Below, piece by piece: positions 33,912-44,328 of a stretch of DNA of 64,000 bases. Below the pieces are notes generated by a model that was given only the letters and a program-made list of their open reading frames with translations, made no database searches and was not told where the DNA came from. Within the stretch, counting starts at the first letter, position 1. The number at the start of each line of letters is the position of its first letter. The stretch comes from Doris montereyensis (taxonomy: Eukaryota > Mollusca > Gastropoda > Nudibranchia > Dorididae). The stretch is taken from positions 50,001 through 114,000 of the forward strand of contig JAXRKP010000046.1 in assembly GCA_037039925.1 (NCBI GenBank), in the 5' to 3' direction. The position numbers and the translations under genes are program-made.

Positions 33912-36900
33912 GTATGTCATGGAAAGTGTATTAATCCAAAGATTATATATATATATATGTGTTTCCTTAGAAGTGTATAGTCTCCCCAAACTCTGGCATC
34001 AAACTCATCTCTGATTGGTTTATGATCCCACAACCCCAAAATTTGTATACGATCTTTCAACCCCGAAAATTGGTTTATGATCTACAACCCCAAAAAGATG
34101 ATCGTCAGAAGACAGTGTGTATCAATTTTGTACTGTTTTAAGAGTATAAGTATAATGCTTTCGTACTTGGTTTTGCCTTAGAGTTGATTTATATTTTTGG
34201 CGGCGAGAATGTAAGCGTGAACAACACAGTCATCATGAGCAAGAGTCTGATTCCATTAGAGCCAGTTTTGTAGTCCTCGATTTTGCAGTTTAAAGATTGG
34301 ACTAAATAAGTTGAAACAACAAAATGACCAAAATATTTTTTGCTTCTTTATTTTTCCAAATGAATTAAAAAATATAGAAGGGAAAGGATGTTCAAATTGG
34401 AAAAATATTCTCTTACTACTTAACGTAACACAATCTATGAAAGTATTGAAAGTGAGCAACATAGAGTATACACATTAAAACCGCTGAGAGAACACAAACA
34501 CACGAAGACGCCAAATTAGATAATAAAAAAGACGAGTAACATTTATGAGGTCCACCATTCAAAATATTCATTGAAAAAGAAACTGGGGGGAAAAGTGTGG
34601 AAGACGGATGCACTGCCTCACCCGGATGAACATCATGATTGCGTCCTGATGCCTGAAAGGAAAGTGAAACTTAATAAAAAACACATCCAACGCCACTTAA
34701 ACATTCTCTGTGGTGTCACTGGCTGAGTGATTAGGCTGCTGGACTTTGGACCATGGGTACCGGGTTTAAATTCTAGAAAAGCTTGGTACGATGTTGTGTT
34801 CCTTCGGAAAGACACCTAACACACATTTTCCCCACTCGACCCAGGTGAAAATGGGTACAAGCACTAGCTTGGGACTAAATACCTGCGTCAGACTAACGTC
34901 CTGTTCCACTTCATGCTATGGAAACTAGGATAAGCTCCAGTTCTATAGGTGTAACAGCCTTGCAGGGATGTTACTTACTTTACTAAAGATTCTCCACGAG
35001 GAAAAAGATAGAGAAAGATTTATAGACATGTAAATATCAATTGTTAACACATATAGGTTTCTTTTCGTTCTTTTTAAAATATATTTTTACATTAAAGTGC
35101 ATACTAAAAGCAACTACTCTTTCTTTCAACTGAAACTGTGCAATACACAATCTCTATATATTTATTTTTCAACTTAAACACTGCAATACACTATCTCTAT
35201 ATATTTACCTTTCAACTGAAACAGTGCAATACACAATCTCTATATATTTACTTTTCAACTAAAACAGTGCAATACACAAGCTCTGTATATTTACCTTTCA
35301 ACTGAAACCATGCAATACACAATCTCTATATATTTATCTTTCAACTAAAACAGTGCAATACACAATCTCTATATATTTATCTTTCAACTGAAACAGTGCA
35401 ATACACTATCTCTATATATTTATCTTTCAACTGAAACACTGCAATACACTATCTCTATATATTTATCTTTCAACTGAAACAGTGCAATACACTATCTCTA
35501 TATATTTACCTTTCAACTGAAACAGTGCAATACACTATCTCTATATATTTACCTTTCAGGCTGATGTTAACATGTGTCTGAACAACAGGAATGATTCAGC
35601 TGTTCTTGGCCGTAAAGTTAAGTCACAGGGCTATTGTTAAAACCCTTCTGTCATCTCCAAAGTGCAATCTTGCTCACCTTAATATCAACTACTACAGTCC
35701 ATTAGACCTGGCTCTTGTAAGTAAATCTCAATACAGTCATGTTTCCATAGTCCAGACTTCGATAATCCGAATGTCTCAATAATCCCAACAGATGAGCTGG
35801 GGACATGTTTTTGTCTTCTTTATTTGTTTTGTACCCGATAATCCGGAAATTCGGTATTTCGGATGCGAACACCTAATATTGGAAGAAGTTACAACAATAT
35901 AGAGACTTTATGCTTCGATAAACCAAACACTCAGCTGTTCCAGATAGTCTGACCAGTCTGTTAACACTGACAGCGCATAAAAACCACCTGACTCGTCTTT
36001 TTTAACACCCCTCCAGCCAAACTCTTGGCAATTCTCTCTGCCTTTGTCTGTCTCTAAGGCGCAAGTCAAACAGAGAGAAATAAAGTGATAGAGAGAGAGA
36101 AAAAGGAAAGAGTTTTGGCCAGTGATAAACAGCATCGATGTGCTGTGCGCCCCATAAAATGCTACTAGGCCTTCATTACTGTGAGTTCTCTTACGTTAAT
36201 TCACAATGTGTTACTTTGACCAGCGATGTGATAATCTGGATGTCTTGATAATCTGACTAATTGCTCGGAATGGAGGTGTGTGGACTATTGAGATGTGACT
36301 GTATTACTATTGTTGTAATTCTTGCCTCAGACTTAGATGTTTATACATGGTTTTTGGTTTTTCAAATGTATGTATGTATGCATATATATGTATGTATGTA
36401 AGTGTGTGTGATGTACAGTCCAACCCTCTTATATCGACATCACTGGGACCATCAAATTTTGTTGACATAAGAGGTTGTCGATGTATCAGAGCAACCAATA
36501 AAATAAAGGGACACCACCAAAAAAAAAGCCATAATACGTCAATCGAAGGTAATGTGTGGCCCTAAAAAGGGCTGTTTTCAAAGAGAGTGAGAGCATTGTT
36601 GGCTTCTATTTTGCTGGTGTGAAGAAGTCATTGATGGTCGTCTATATCTGTATGTAGGCAATCATTTCACACACCTTGTCTTCTGCCTGTGCAATCACGC
36701 CAAACAGTGCAACACTTTTGGAGTGCTGCTTTACAAAGTGCTTCAGTCTCACTAGCTAATCACTAGTCGACGGACATTTGTATTGTCTGTAGACTGATTG
36801 TTGCCTGCACCGACAAAATCGAGGAGTCGATATAAGGGGTTTGAGTCAAATACGTGTTGAAGTATAAATGTTTTTTTACTAATAACATGTAAGGAAAAAA

Positions 36901-39900
36901 GGGACTTTGACATGACATCGATAAATGCAGGATGTCGATATATGCGATGTCGATATATGTGGATTGGACTGTTGTTTGTATGTATATGTATGTATGTATG
37001 CATGTGTGTGATGTATATATGTATGTATGTATGAGCGTGTGTATCTATATATGTATGTAGGCATGTAAGCAGGTTTCAGAAGTGGGAGAAGTACAACAAA
37101 ACAGATATTCATACTCAGATTTCTGTACGAAAAAGTACAGCCGAGATCAACAAGAAATCTTCCGAGTATTTATCAATTTCAAAAAGGCTTTCAACTGAGC
37201 GTGGCATGAAGCACTATGGGCCACTAGGAAACACTACAGCACAGGCCAGAAACACTATGGGCCACCATGGAAACACTACAACACAGGCCAGAAACACTAT
37301 GGGCCACCATGAAACACTACAGCACAGGCCAGGAACACTATGGGCCACCATGAAACACTACAGCACAGGCCAGAAACACTATGGGCCACCATGAATGTGA
37401 TAAACAAAAGAAGACTTAGGATACAACTCTGTCTTACCCCTATATCTACATCAAATTCTGCAGATATGTTTCCAGCTACTCACTGCACATGTTGGTTTAT
37501 TGTAAAAACTTTTAATGGCTTCAATTAAATTTTGCACTACATTGTGTTCTTTTAAGGAATGCCATAGTTCGTCCTTCCTCACAGTGTCAAATGCCTTTTC
37601 TAGATCTATAAAACATGGGTGCAAGTCAATGTTTCTCTCCAAGGAATGTTTCTATTATTTGTCTAATTGCAAAATGTGGTCTTGTACACTTCTTCCTGGT
37701 ATAAATTCACTCTGGTGTTCTTCAATCTGATCCTCTACTGTTTTCTTTAGTCTCATTTCCAGTATCCTGGTATACACTTTTTCTGGTACGCTAAGTAGTG
37801 ATATTCCTCTATAGTTTGAACATTCCATAGTTGATCCTTTCTTATGTATTTGTACTACCATTCCATTTTCTAGTCGTCTGGCACCTTTTGGACTTCTATG
37901 CTTGTTGGCATATTGCATGTAGTAGTTTGTCTGCCTCTCACCCTTGATTTTTAATCATTTCTGGATAAACTTGATCTGCTCTGGGGCTTTTCCTAGTTTC
38001 ACTTTTCTTATAACTGTTTGGATTTCTTCCATTGATATATCTACATCTTCAGCTGTCTCCTCTGGATTACTCTTACTAATTGATATTTACTCCTTGTTTC
38101 ATATGTTCTGGAGGGATTATGTAATTGGTGAAAATACTTTCTCCACGTTTCCATAATTTGGCTGTCTTCTTTCATTATTTCTCCTTTGGCATTCTTAATT
38201 TGTCGTATTGGGCATGCTTTGGTCTTTCTCATGCTCTTCATTGTCCCCCAGAACAGCTTTTGATTTCCTTGATAGTTTTCTTGAAGTCTTTGTCCAAACT
38301 CTTCCCATTATTCCTGTTTTGCTTTCCTCACTTCGTCTTTGGCGATAGTTCTTTTATTGACGTAATCTATCCTATCCTCTGGTCTCTTTGTTTGCAAGTA
38401 TTTCTTCCAGGCATCCTTCTTTTCTTTGATCTTAGTTTTGACATTCTTATTCGATCATACTGTTCTTTTCTCATCTGCTTTAATTTGTTTCCTACAGACC
38501 TCTTCAGTACAACTGAGGAGTGTTTCTTGATACAATTGCCACTTTTCTTCTATTGTGCTATCATCCATCTGCCTTTCACTGATAAATCTTTTTATCCTAC
38601 ATTGGTACTTGGTACATCTGTTTTACTATTGGTTTATTTAGTTCTTCTATTTGGATTTTAGTTTCTTTCTTATCTTTCCTTTTCTGTTTGTTTTCTTCAG
38701 TCAGTAATCTCATTTTGGCAATCACTAGGTGATGATCACTAAATATTTATGTTCCTCTATTTACTCTTGCATCCAATGTACTGTAAAAAAGGGAGCTGCT
38801 AACTATTATATAGTTTGTCGTTGACTTTTCACACCTGTCTTCATTTACTTTTGTATATTTGGGGATATCTTTATGAGGAAAAAAGGTGTTTGCTATTTTC
38901 GTGTTATTATTTCTTCAGGCAAAAATCTATTAGTCTCTCTCCATTTGGAGCAGTTGTTGTCTCTCCTTCTTTACCTATTACTCCTCCTGATGTTTTTATA
39001 GCGTTGCCTACTCTAGCGTTTAAATCTCCTCAAACTATTAGTTCCTGTTTGTGTTTAAGGTTCTCTGCAGCTATTTGTAAATCGTTTACGAAGATATCTT
39101 TTTCTTGTTTAGTGGCATCTTCGTTTGGTCCCTAGGCTATTAATAATTTAATTTCTCTTCCTTTTGGTTTAATATTTACCTCTAATAGCCATGGGCTTAT
39201 AAATTTCCAGCTTTCCAGTTGCTTTTCATGCCTTTTTATGCACTAGGAGACCTACTCCTGCTCTAGCTCTATCTTTGACATCTACTCCTGAGAAGATTAG
39301 AATTTGTTTTGGTCCTACATTTTTTATTCCTTGTCCTTTTTTCTTTGTTTCTGTAATATCCAAAATGTCTACTTTAAATTTTTCCATTTCTTCAACTAAT
39401 TCTAACTCTTTTCCATTTATTGCCCTCACATTCCATGTTCCAAAAATCACAGTCCGTGTTCGTTTCCATTTTCGTCGTTGAAAGGTCAAGCCAGTTATTT
39501 TATATTTATTTCTCTGCATCAGTTAGATTTCGGATAAGCAGGCGATTAGCCCACTGTACCCTAGGTAGATGGTGGGGCTGCCATCCTGGGCCCCCTACCA
39601 GGCCTTATTATTTTTTCTGTTAGGATTAACTCCCTTAGCCTTTGGTCATTCAACACCAGCCTGCAAGGCAGCAGGTTGTTATTTTCAGTCAGGGTTAACT
39701 CCCTTAGCCATTGGTCAGTCAAGATCGGCCTGCAAGGCAGCAGGTTGTTTTCTTTCAGGGTTAACTCCCTTAGCCTTTAGATCCGCCAAAACCGACATAT
39801 ATGGCAGCAGGAGACTTGTGGAGGGCGGGATCGTCTACTCCCGTACAGGTGCTTACCTGTCCACTGCCCGGATACAGACAATACAACAACTATATTCCAA

Positions 39901-42900
39901 AACCATTTACAACTACTGTCCTTGCACAAGGGAAAGTGGAAGGATGGTTCCACACCTCTGCCGGATGTCCGCTAAGGTTGCCTTTTTGCCGCCAACCCTG
40001 TTCAATACCTACCTTGAATGATTATTGACCGGCCGACTTGAAGATCATTATTGGAACAATCAGCATTAGAAGGCGAATGATTGCGAATCTTGATGGTCTA
40101 GCAGGCAGTGAGGAAGAACTGACCAGTCTTGTAAAGAAATTGGACAAAACGTTGACAAAATACAGCATGAACGTCCAAATCGAAAAGCAAAACTGATGAG
40201 GAATGGTGGCTAAGACATCAAGAAAACAGCTTGAAAGAGTGGAAGAATTCAAGGTTGAGACCCTTAAATTCAGTAGTCCTATCCCATCCTCTTATGTGCT
40301 TGTCAATTATGTACCCTAATAGCAGATCTGCAAACGAAAATACAAACAATTAAACCGCGATGCTGCAGAAAACATCTGGGCATCTCCCTATGGGTCACAT
40401 CAGCAACAGAGAAGTAAGGAGAAGAGTGCGACAACAGCAATACACCAAACACTATACAGATCTGATGATGGCTGTGAAAGAGAAGGAAGTTGACTAAGGT
40501 ACAACCACACAGCAATACACCAGACACTATACAGATCTGATGATGGCTGTGAAGAGAAGGAAATTGACTAGGTACAACCACACAGCAATACACCAGACAC
40601 TATACAGATCTGATGACGGCTGTGAAGAGAAGGAAGTTGACTAAGGTACAACCACACAGCAATACACCAGACACTATACAGATCTGATGATGGCTGTGAA
40701 GAGAAGGAAGTTGACTGTGAAAGAAGAAAGTTGACTAGGTACAACCACACAGCAATACACCAGACACTATACAGATCTGATGACGGCTGTGAAGAGAAGG
40801 AAGTTGACTAGGTACAACCACACAGCAATACACCAGACACTATACAGATCTGATGATGGCTGTGAAAGAAGGAAGTTGACTAGGTACAACCACACAGCAA
40901 TACACCAGACACTATACAGATCTGATGACGGCTGTGAAGAGAAGGAAGTTGACTAAGGTACAACCACACAGCAATACACCAGACACCATACAGATCTGAT
41001 GATGGCTGTGAAAGAGAAGGAAGTTGACTAGGTACAACCACACAGCAATACTGTGAAGAGAAGAAGTTACACCAGACACTATACAGATCTGATGACGGCT
41101 GTGAAGAGAAGGAAGTTGACTAAGGTACAACCACACAGCAATACACCAGACACTATACAGATCTGATGATGGCTGTGAAAGAAGGAAGTTGACTAGGTAC
41201 AACCACACAGCAATACACCAGACACTATACAGATCTGATGACGGCTGTGAAGAGAAGGAAGTTGACTAAGGTACAACCACACAGCAATACACCAGACACT
41301 ATACAGATCTGATGATGGCTGTGAAGAAGAAGTTGACTAGGTACAACCACACAGCAATACACCAGTTGATGACGGCTAGGTACAACCACACAGCAATACA
41401 CCAGACACTATACAGATCTGATGATGGCTGTGAAGAGAAGGAAGTTGACTAGGTGTGATCACACTACAAAATCAAATGGCCTTTTCAGGTTCATCTTTCA
41501 GGTTCATCTTGCAAGACAGAAGAATAAGGCGAAAAGGAAGAGGGACAGTGACATTGGAAGACAACGCCTTGGAGTGGATAGGAAAGACCTTCTCCCAGAC
41601 TCAAATCCCGTTTCATGACTAAGAAAGGTGAAACTGAAACAAAGTGGTGCAATAGTTCATAATGCAGCACCCCCATGACACTGAAAGGTTGCAGGATACA
41701 TCACATCTCATGCATATAGGTTAAGAGTTTATATTCAAAATGAGACTTGCACCAATTTTACACATTTTAGATATTTATATCAAATCATAGTTTACAGTCT
41801 GTCTGATTCTATCTATCTGTTTGTCTGTCTGTCTTTTGCCTATCCATTGATGTACTTATTTTCCATTTATATTCTTAATGTTTCAGTATGTAGCATTTGC
41901 CTGTCATCCATCCATACATTCATCCATCCATTCATCTGTCTATCCATTCATCCATCCATCCATTCATCCATCCATTCATCCATCCATTCATCCCTCCATC
42001 CATCCAGTTATAAAAGTCAAGTGTAAGCTCGTTGTTACAACAAAAAATCAAAAGAGGTCTCTCTAAAGATTTTCATGAAAAAATGTAAATTGTAAAAATG
42101 TTGTGCATTTATTTTCATTTTACACAAATCGTTATATAAAGAATTAAATAAGCATTTTATTTCAGTAAAAGTTTGCAGGAAAAAGATGTCTTGGTAGAAA
42201 AACAAAGTGATGCCATTTTTAAAAATTGTTCTATTTTGTCAGGTCATGGTTTATGATAATCAAAAAGAGCCTCGTCAGACTGCGTGCTGGGAAATTTTAG
42301 AATTGCTTCTGGAAGCTGGTGCTGAGCCAGCGTGTTCATACGCTATGCTCTACGTCATTCGCCATGCCCTGAAACTGAATGATGACCAGTTTATTTTCCG
42401 TCTCACTTGCACATTGACTGATTGCTCCACTTCGCTTGATCTTCACACCTTGTTTCTGTGGAAGCTGCATCGCAACCAGCCATTGTATTCAGGGGAAAAC
42501 AGTGATGTGTTTTTCGAGCGCTCGGCAGACTTTACTGTCAAGCTTATCAAATCACGCAGCAGCAAAGATTCTCTCCAGCACATTATTGACTGCTTCAGCT
42601 ATTACAGATTCTCATTGGGACTCTAGGACAAAGAAAGAAGAAACACTTGTAAAGCTCGTGGTCTATGTTACCATATTTGGCTGGAGGTGGAACCACAATA
42701 ACGACTTGTCATACCTGGCGAGTTTCAGTCCGACACTTGCTCAATGGTGTTACCAGATGCCCCGCAAAGTTCATTCACTCACCCATCTGTGTCGTCTCTC
42801 GCTTGTCTCTAGTCCAACTTTAAAACAACATTTTCTCAGGGAAGTATTCTAGTCTGCTGCATAGCTACTTAAATTTTTCTGACATCGAATCACTTCTACC

Positions 42901-42940
42901 CCTAGGTGTAAATCATAACTTTGAGTCTATTCAACTATAA
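33804..42940 (+). CDS. Ankyrin-repeat protein with SOCS-box-like C-terminus, 3 recognised exons, frame broken
   Basis: Exons 33804-33911, 35560-35716 and 42243 to about 42940. Joined codons give ankyrin-type helices ([68 protein letters not shown]) and, near the end, [10 protein letters not shown] followed downstream by IESLLPLGV, which resembles the elongin-BC box (LCR) and the LPLP-type cullin box of SOCS domains. Such proteins are substrate receptors of Cullin-5 ubiquitin ligases; the role here is inferred. Single-base shifts occur in every exon. Introns carry a 43-bp minisatellite, two Tigger-like MITEs and the nested LINEs C and D. The family (ASB-like) is likely; the exact orthologue is not recognised. 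Confidence 0.72.
34706..34985 (-). mobile_element. tRNA-derived SINE, family 2 (strand of head is plus)
   Basis: Read on the plus strand: a tRNA-like head with box A-like TGGCTGAGTGATTAGG and box B-like GGGTTTAAATTC, then TGTGTTCCTTCGGAAAGACA, TTTTCCCCACTCGACCCAGG and TGAAAATGGGTAC, ending in TTACTTACTTTACT. The head, body and short 3' tail layout is that of a metazoan tRNA SINE. Listed as minus only in the sense that no transcript is implied; the element itself reads on the plus strand. Confidence 0.65.
35117..35558. repeat. 43-bp minisatellite ending at a splice acceptor
   Basis: About ten units close to AACTGAAACAGTGCAATACA and CTATCTCTATATATTTACCT plus TTC (43 bp). The last unit runs into TTTACCTTTCAG, the acceptor of the ankyrin gene's exon at 35560, so the array forms the end of the intron including its polypyrimidine tract. 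Confidence 0.93.
35560..35716 (+). CDS. Ankyrin gene, second recognised exon
   Basis: Reads [16 protein letters not shown], then in the next frame [20 protein letters not shown] and [16 protein letters not shown]. The change occurs in GTTCTTGGCC (about 35608-35617), where one T is surplus. Acceptor CTTTCAG, donor GTAAGT. Confidence 0.78.
35734..36301. mobile_element. pogo/Tigger-like MITE with TA target duplication
   Basis: 568 bp with imperfect terminal inverted repeats (CAGTCATGTTTCCATAGTCC at the left; CAGTCACATCTCAATAGTCC reading in from the right) and a TA dinucleotide on both sides. Sub-terminal GATAATCCGAATGTC repeats are typical of Tigger-like elements. No transposase. It starts 17 bp after the exon-2 donor. 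Confidence 0.8.
36416..36971. mobile_element. Second Tigger-like MITE inside a TATG microsatellite
   Basis: Inverted termini CAGTCCAACCCTCTTATATC (left) and CAGTCCAATCCACATATATC (right, reverse complement), followed inward by GACAT. The left side has TA; the right side lacks a clean TA. ATGT/TATG microsatellite sequence lies on both sides (36366-36411 and 36974-37055), so insertion was probably into that repeat. Confidence 0.75.
37067..37396 (+). mobile_element. RTE-type LINE D, 5' part (before insertion of copy C)
   Basis: Mixed-frame RT sequence: [20 protein letters not shown] then [10 protein letters not shown], matching the FIDFKKAFDRVWHxALW region of HmRTE-like reverse transcriptases. 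The following 37206-37390 is a 40-bp tandem expansion of the end of this segment. The element resumes at about 39871 beyond copy C. Confidence 0.78.
37206..37392. repeat. 40-bp tandem array within LINE D
   Basis: Four to five units of AACACTATGGGCCACCATGA plus AACACTACAGCACAGGCCAG (40-41 bp). The unit covers the codons for ALWATM of the LINE D reverse transcriptase. Confidence 0.9.
39226..39519 (-). pseudogene. Endonuclease N-terminus of LINE copy C
   Basis: 98-codon frame with [38 protein letters not shown] and [20 protein letters not shown]: the first AP-endonuclease motifs of the family. It ends at a stop before the GDLNAR motif, which lies in other frames downstream on the minus strand. 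Confidence 0.85.
39575..39830 (-). repeat. 5' monomer repeats of LINE copy C
   Basis: Three to four monomers with CAGGGTTAACTCCCTTAGCC and GCCTGCAAGGCAGCAGGTTG (plus strand), matching those of copies A and B. Confidence 0.85.
39871..41700 (+). mobile_element. RTE-type LINE D, 3' part, with internal tandem expansion
   Basis: Begins [13 protein letters not shown], then [19 protein letters not shown], and [20 protein letters not shown] with [12 protein letters not shown], an HmRTE-like RT from which the catalytic RFADDI stretch has been lost (ANL runs straight into DGLAG). After 40380 the C-terminal reading [12 protein letters not shown] leads into a 74-bp array, and coding-like sequence resumes at 41421 ([40 protein letters not shown]) to about 41700. 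Stops and shifts show it is dead. Confidence 0.8.
40436..41452. repeat. 74-bp minisatellite inside LINE D
   Basis: About fourteen units of roughly 74 bp containing GGTACAACCACACAGCAATA, CACCAGACACTATACAGATC and TGATGATGGCTGTGAAGAGA plus AGGAAGTTGACTA. The unit reads [15 protein letters not shown] + YNHTA, the LINE D C-terminal coding segment, so it arose by tandem duplication of retrotransposon coding DNA. Confidence 0.93.
41905..42006. repeat. ATCC microsatellite
   Basis: Repeats of CATCCATTCATCCATCCATT over about 100 bp, in the intron just before the last ankyrin-gene exon. Confidence 0.95.
42243..42940 (+). CDS. Ankyrin gene, last exon with SOCS-box-like end
   Basis: Acceptor TTTTGTCAG. 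Frame 1 (42243-42626) reads [40 protein letters not shown] and [19 protein letters not shown]. The next frame continues as [20 protein letters not shown] and ends in [27 protein letters not shown]; the third continues [20 protein letters not shown]. Two single surplus bases, near 42618-42628 and 42846-42850, would make one frame ending at about 42930. The LCR and LLPLG motifs are why a SOCS box is proposed. Confidence 0.75.
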
Positions 42941-43615
42941 GATCATTTTTTGTCTGTTCTAATTAAACTGAAAAGGATGTTTCTCACTGAATACATCAGA
43001 GTGAGACGAAACTGATGTTGGAACTTGCTTAATTTTTCAAGAGCCTTTTTTTTTCACAGAGAAATATTTATCAGAAAAAGGGTGGAAGGGTGTGGTTGCA
43101 CAGCCCAGATTGGTTCCGTAGCTTTATGTTTAAACTTTGTGTGCAGCAGCTGTCATATCGACAGTGAAGTCGCAAACCGTGTAAGTCTAAGATTAGTAAC
43201 ACCTTTTTTTTTCGCTTTTTTAATATAGGAAGCCTCTGTGCTTTGTGTAGTTGGGATTCCGTGGCACAGAACCAACAGAAATCCATATAATAACCATATG
43301 ATCAATCCATGTATCCCTATTGGACCTAGTTCTTGACACTTACGAACCGTGTATGTCTGTGAAAATAGATTAAAAAGTACATCATCATTTTCTTTGATTT
43401 TCTCAAAACATCTATAGTTGAACTTATACGATTTGCGACTTTCACCGTCGATATTGTCTATTTTCCGTACAAACATTTTTTACACTTAAATCCATTAACA
43501 AAGTTTTATCACTTTTGTCAACATATTCTTGACGGTGCTAATGTATTTCTATCAGTAATATTTGTATTGATGAAAAATAAGGCAAACTAAAAACATTATG
43601 AGTAAATGATTGAGT
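42941..43615. other. Downstream flank of the ankyrin gene
   Basis: Probably 3' untranslated and intergenic sequence. No other gene recognised; short open frames on both strands lack family motifs. Confidence 0.4.
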
Positions 43616-43635
43616 CAAATGCCTTTCTGAAATTA

Positions 43636-43772
43636 TGACTTCAGTCAAGTTTTCTCCCAGTCAGTCAGTGAAACATTTGCTTTACTTCAATCAAGTTTTC
43701 TCAGTCAGTCAGTGAAACATTTGCTTTACTTCAGTCAAGTTTTTTCTCCCAGTCAGTCAGTGAAACATTTGC
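43636..43772. repeat. Three-copy 46-bp tandem repeat
   Basis: Three units containing TCAAGTTTTCTCCCAGTCAG, TCAGTGAAACATTTGC and TTTACTTCAG. Confidence 0.9.
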
Positions 43773-44189
43773 TGCTTTAAAAGTAAAATACTCATTTACA
43801 CTTGTAATAATCTCAGTCTTACATTCTTTATTCTTTCAAGGATTTTTAAAATCTGAATTTTGTTATTTAGTCTTTATCAGTTATTTTAAATCTTCACAAC
43901 AGTTCTCTTAATCATATTGATAACTTGTTGGTGTGTGTATATAATATGTGTTGTGTTACATGTGTGTTTATATGTGTTTCACTGTCTTGTTCTTGGAAGC
44001 AAAGATACTAAGGTGTGGTGGTCTGAAGTGGTACAGCAACTGTTACTGTTTAATGACAGAATTAACTTTAATTTTAACACACACATTTTGTTTGTGTGTA
44101 CAAGGACTTGCTGCTATGAAAGTTATTGTGTATGTACGTTTATTTACTGCTGCTTATTTTTCAAAATATTCATAACATATTGTAGCTGA
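43773..44189. other. Unassigned AT-rich sequence
   Basis: No gene or repeat recognised; open frames here show no domain. Confidence 0.35.
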
Positions 44190-44194
44190 TCAGC

Positions 44195-44328
44195 GGCCGG
44201 TTGGCATGTGTTTCTGGTAGGTCCTATTTCTTTCACTTGTCTTTCATCTTGCTGTTTCTTATTCATTCACCCTGAGATCACTGCAATGGTGTAAACATTC
44301 AGTGAAACAAAGTAGCTGATCACATAAA
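44195..44328 (+). mobile_element. Dispersed element copy
   Basis: Plus-oriented copy: GGTAGGTCCTATTTCTTTCA, CTTGTCTTTCATCTTGCTG, TTTCTTATTCATTCACCCTG, AGATCACTGCAATGGTG and TTCAGTGAAACAAA. Confidence 0.8.

Larger units (their letters stand above)
37397..39870 (-). mobile_element. RTE-like LINE copy C, 3'-truncated, inserted in LINE D
   Basis: Minus-strand copy of the same family as A and B. Its 5' end (GGGCAGTGGACAGGTAAGCA on the minus strand) and 5' monomers are present, and the endonuclease reads [20 protein letters not shown], then [20 protein letters not shown] begins ([39 protein letters not shown]) but the copy stops near 37397, just after VRQ(G/S)C-LSLLLFI, so the FADD box, C-terminus and tail are missing. 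Stops break the frame. Confidence 0.88.

Noticed and set aside
34706..34790. Functional tRNA gene
   Set aside because: Box A and B-like words are present, but the rest does not fold as a cloverleaf by eye and a SINE body and tail follow.
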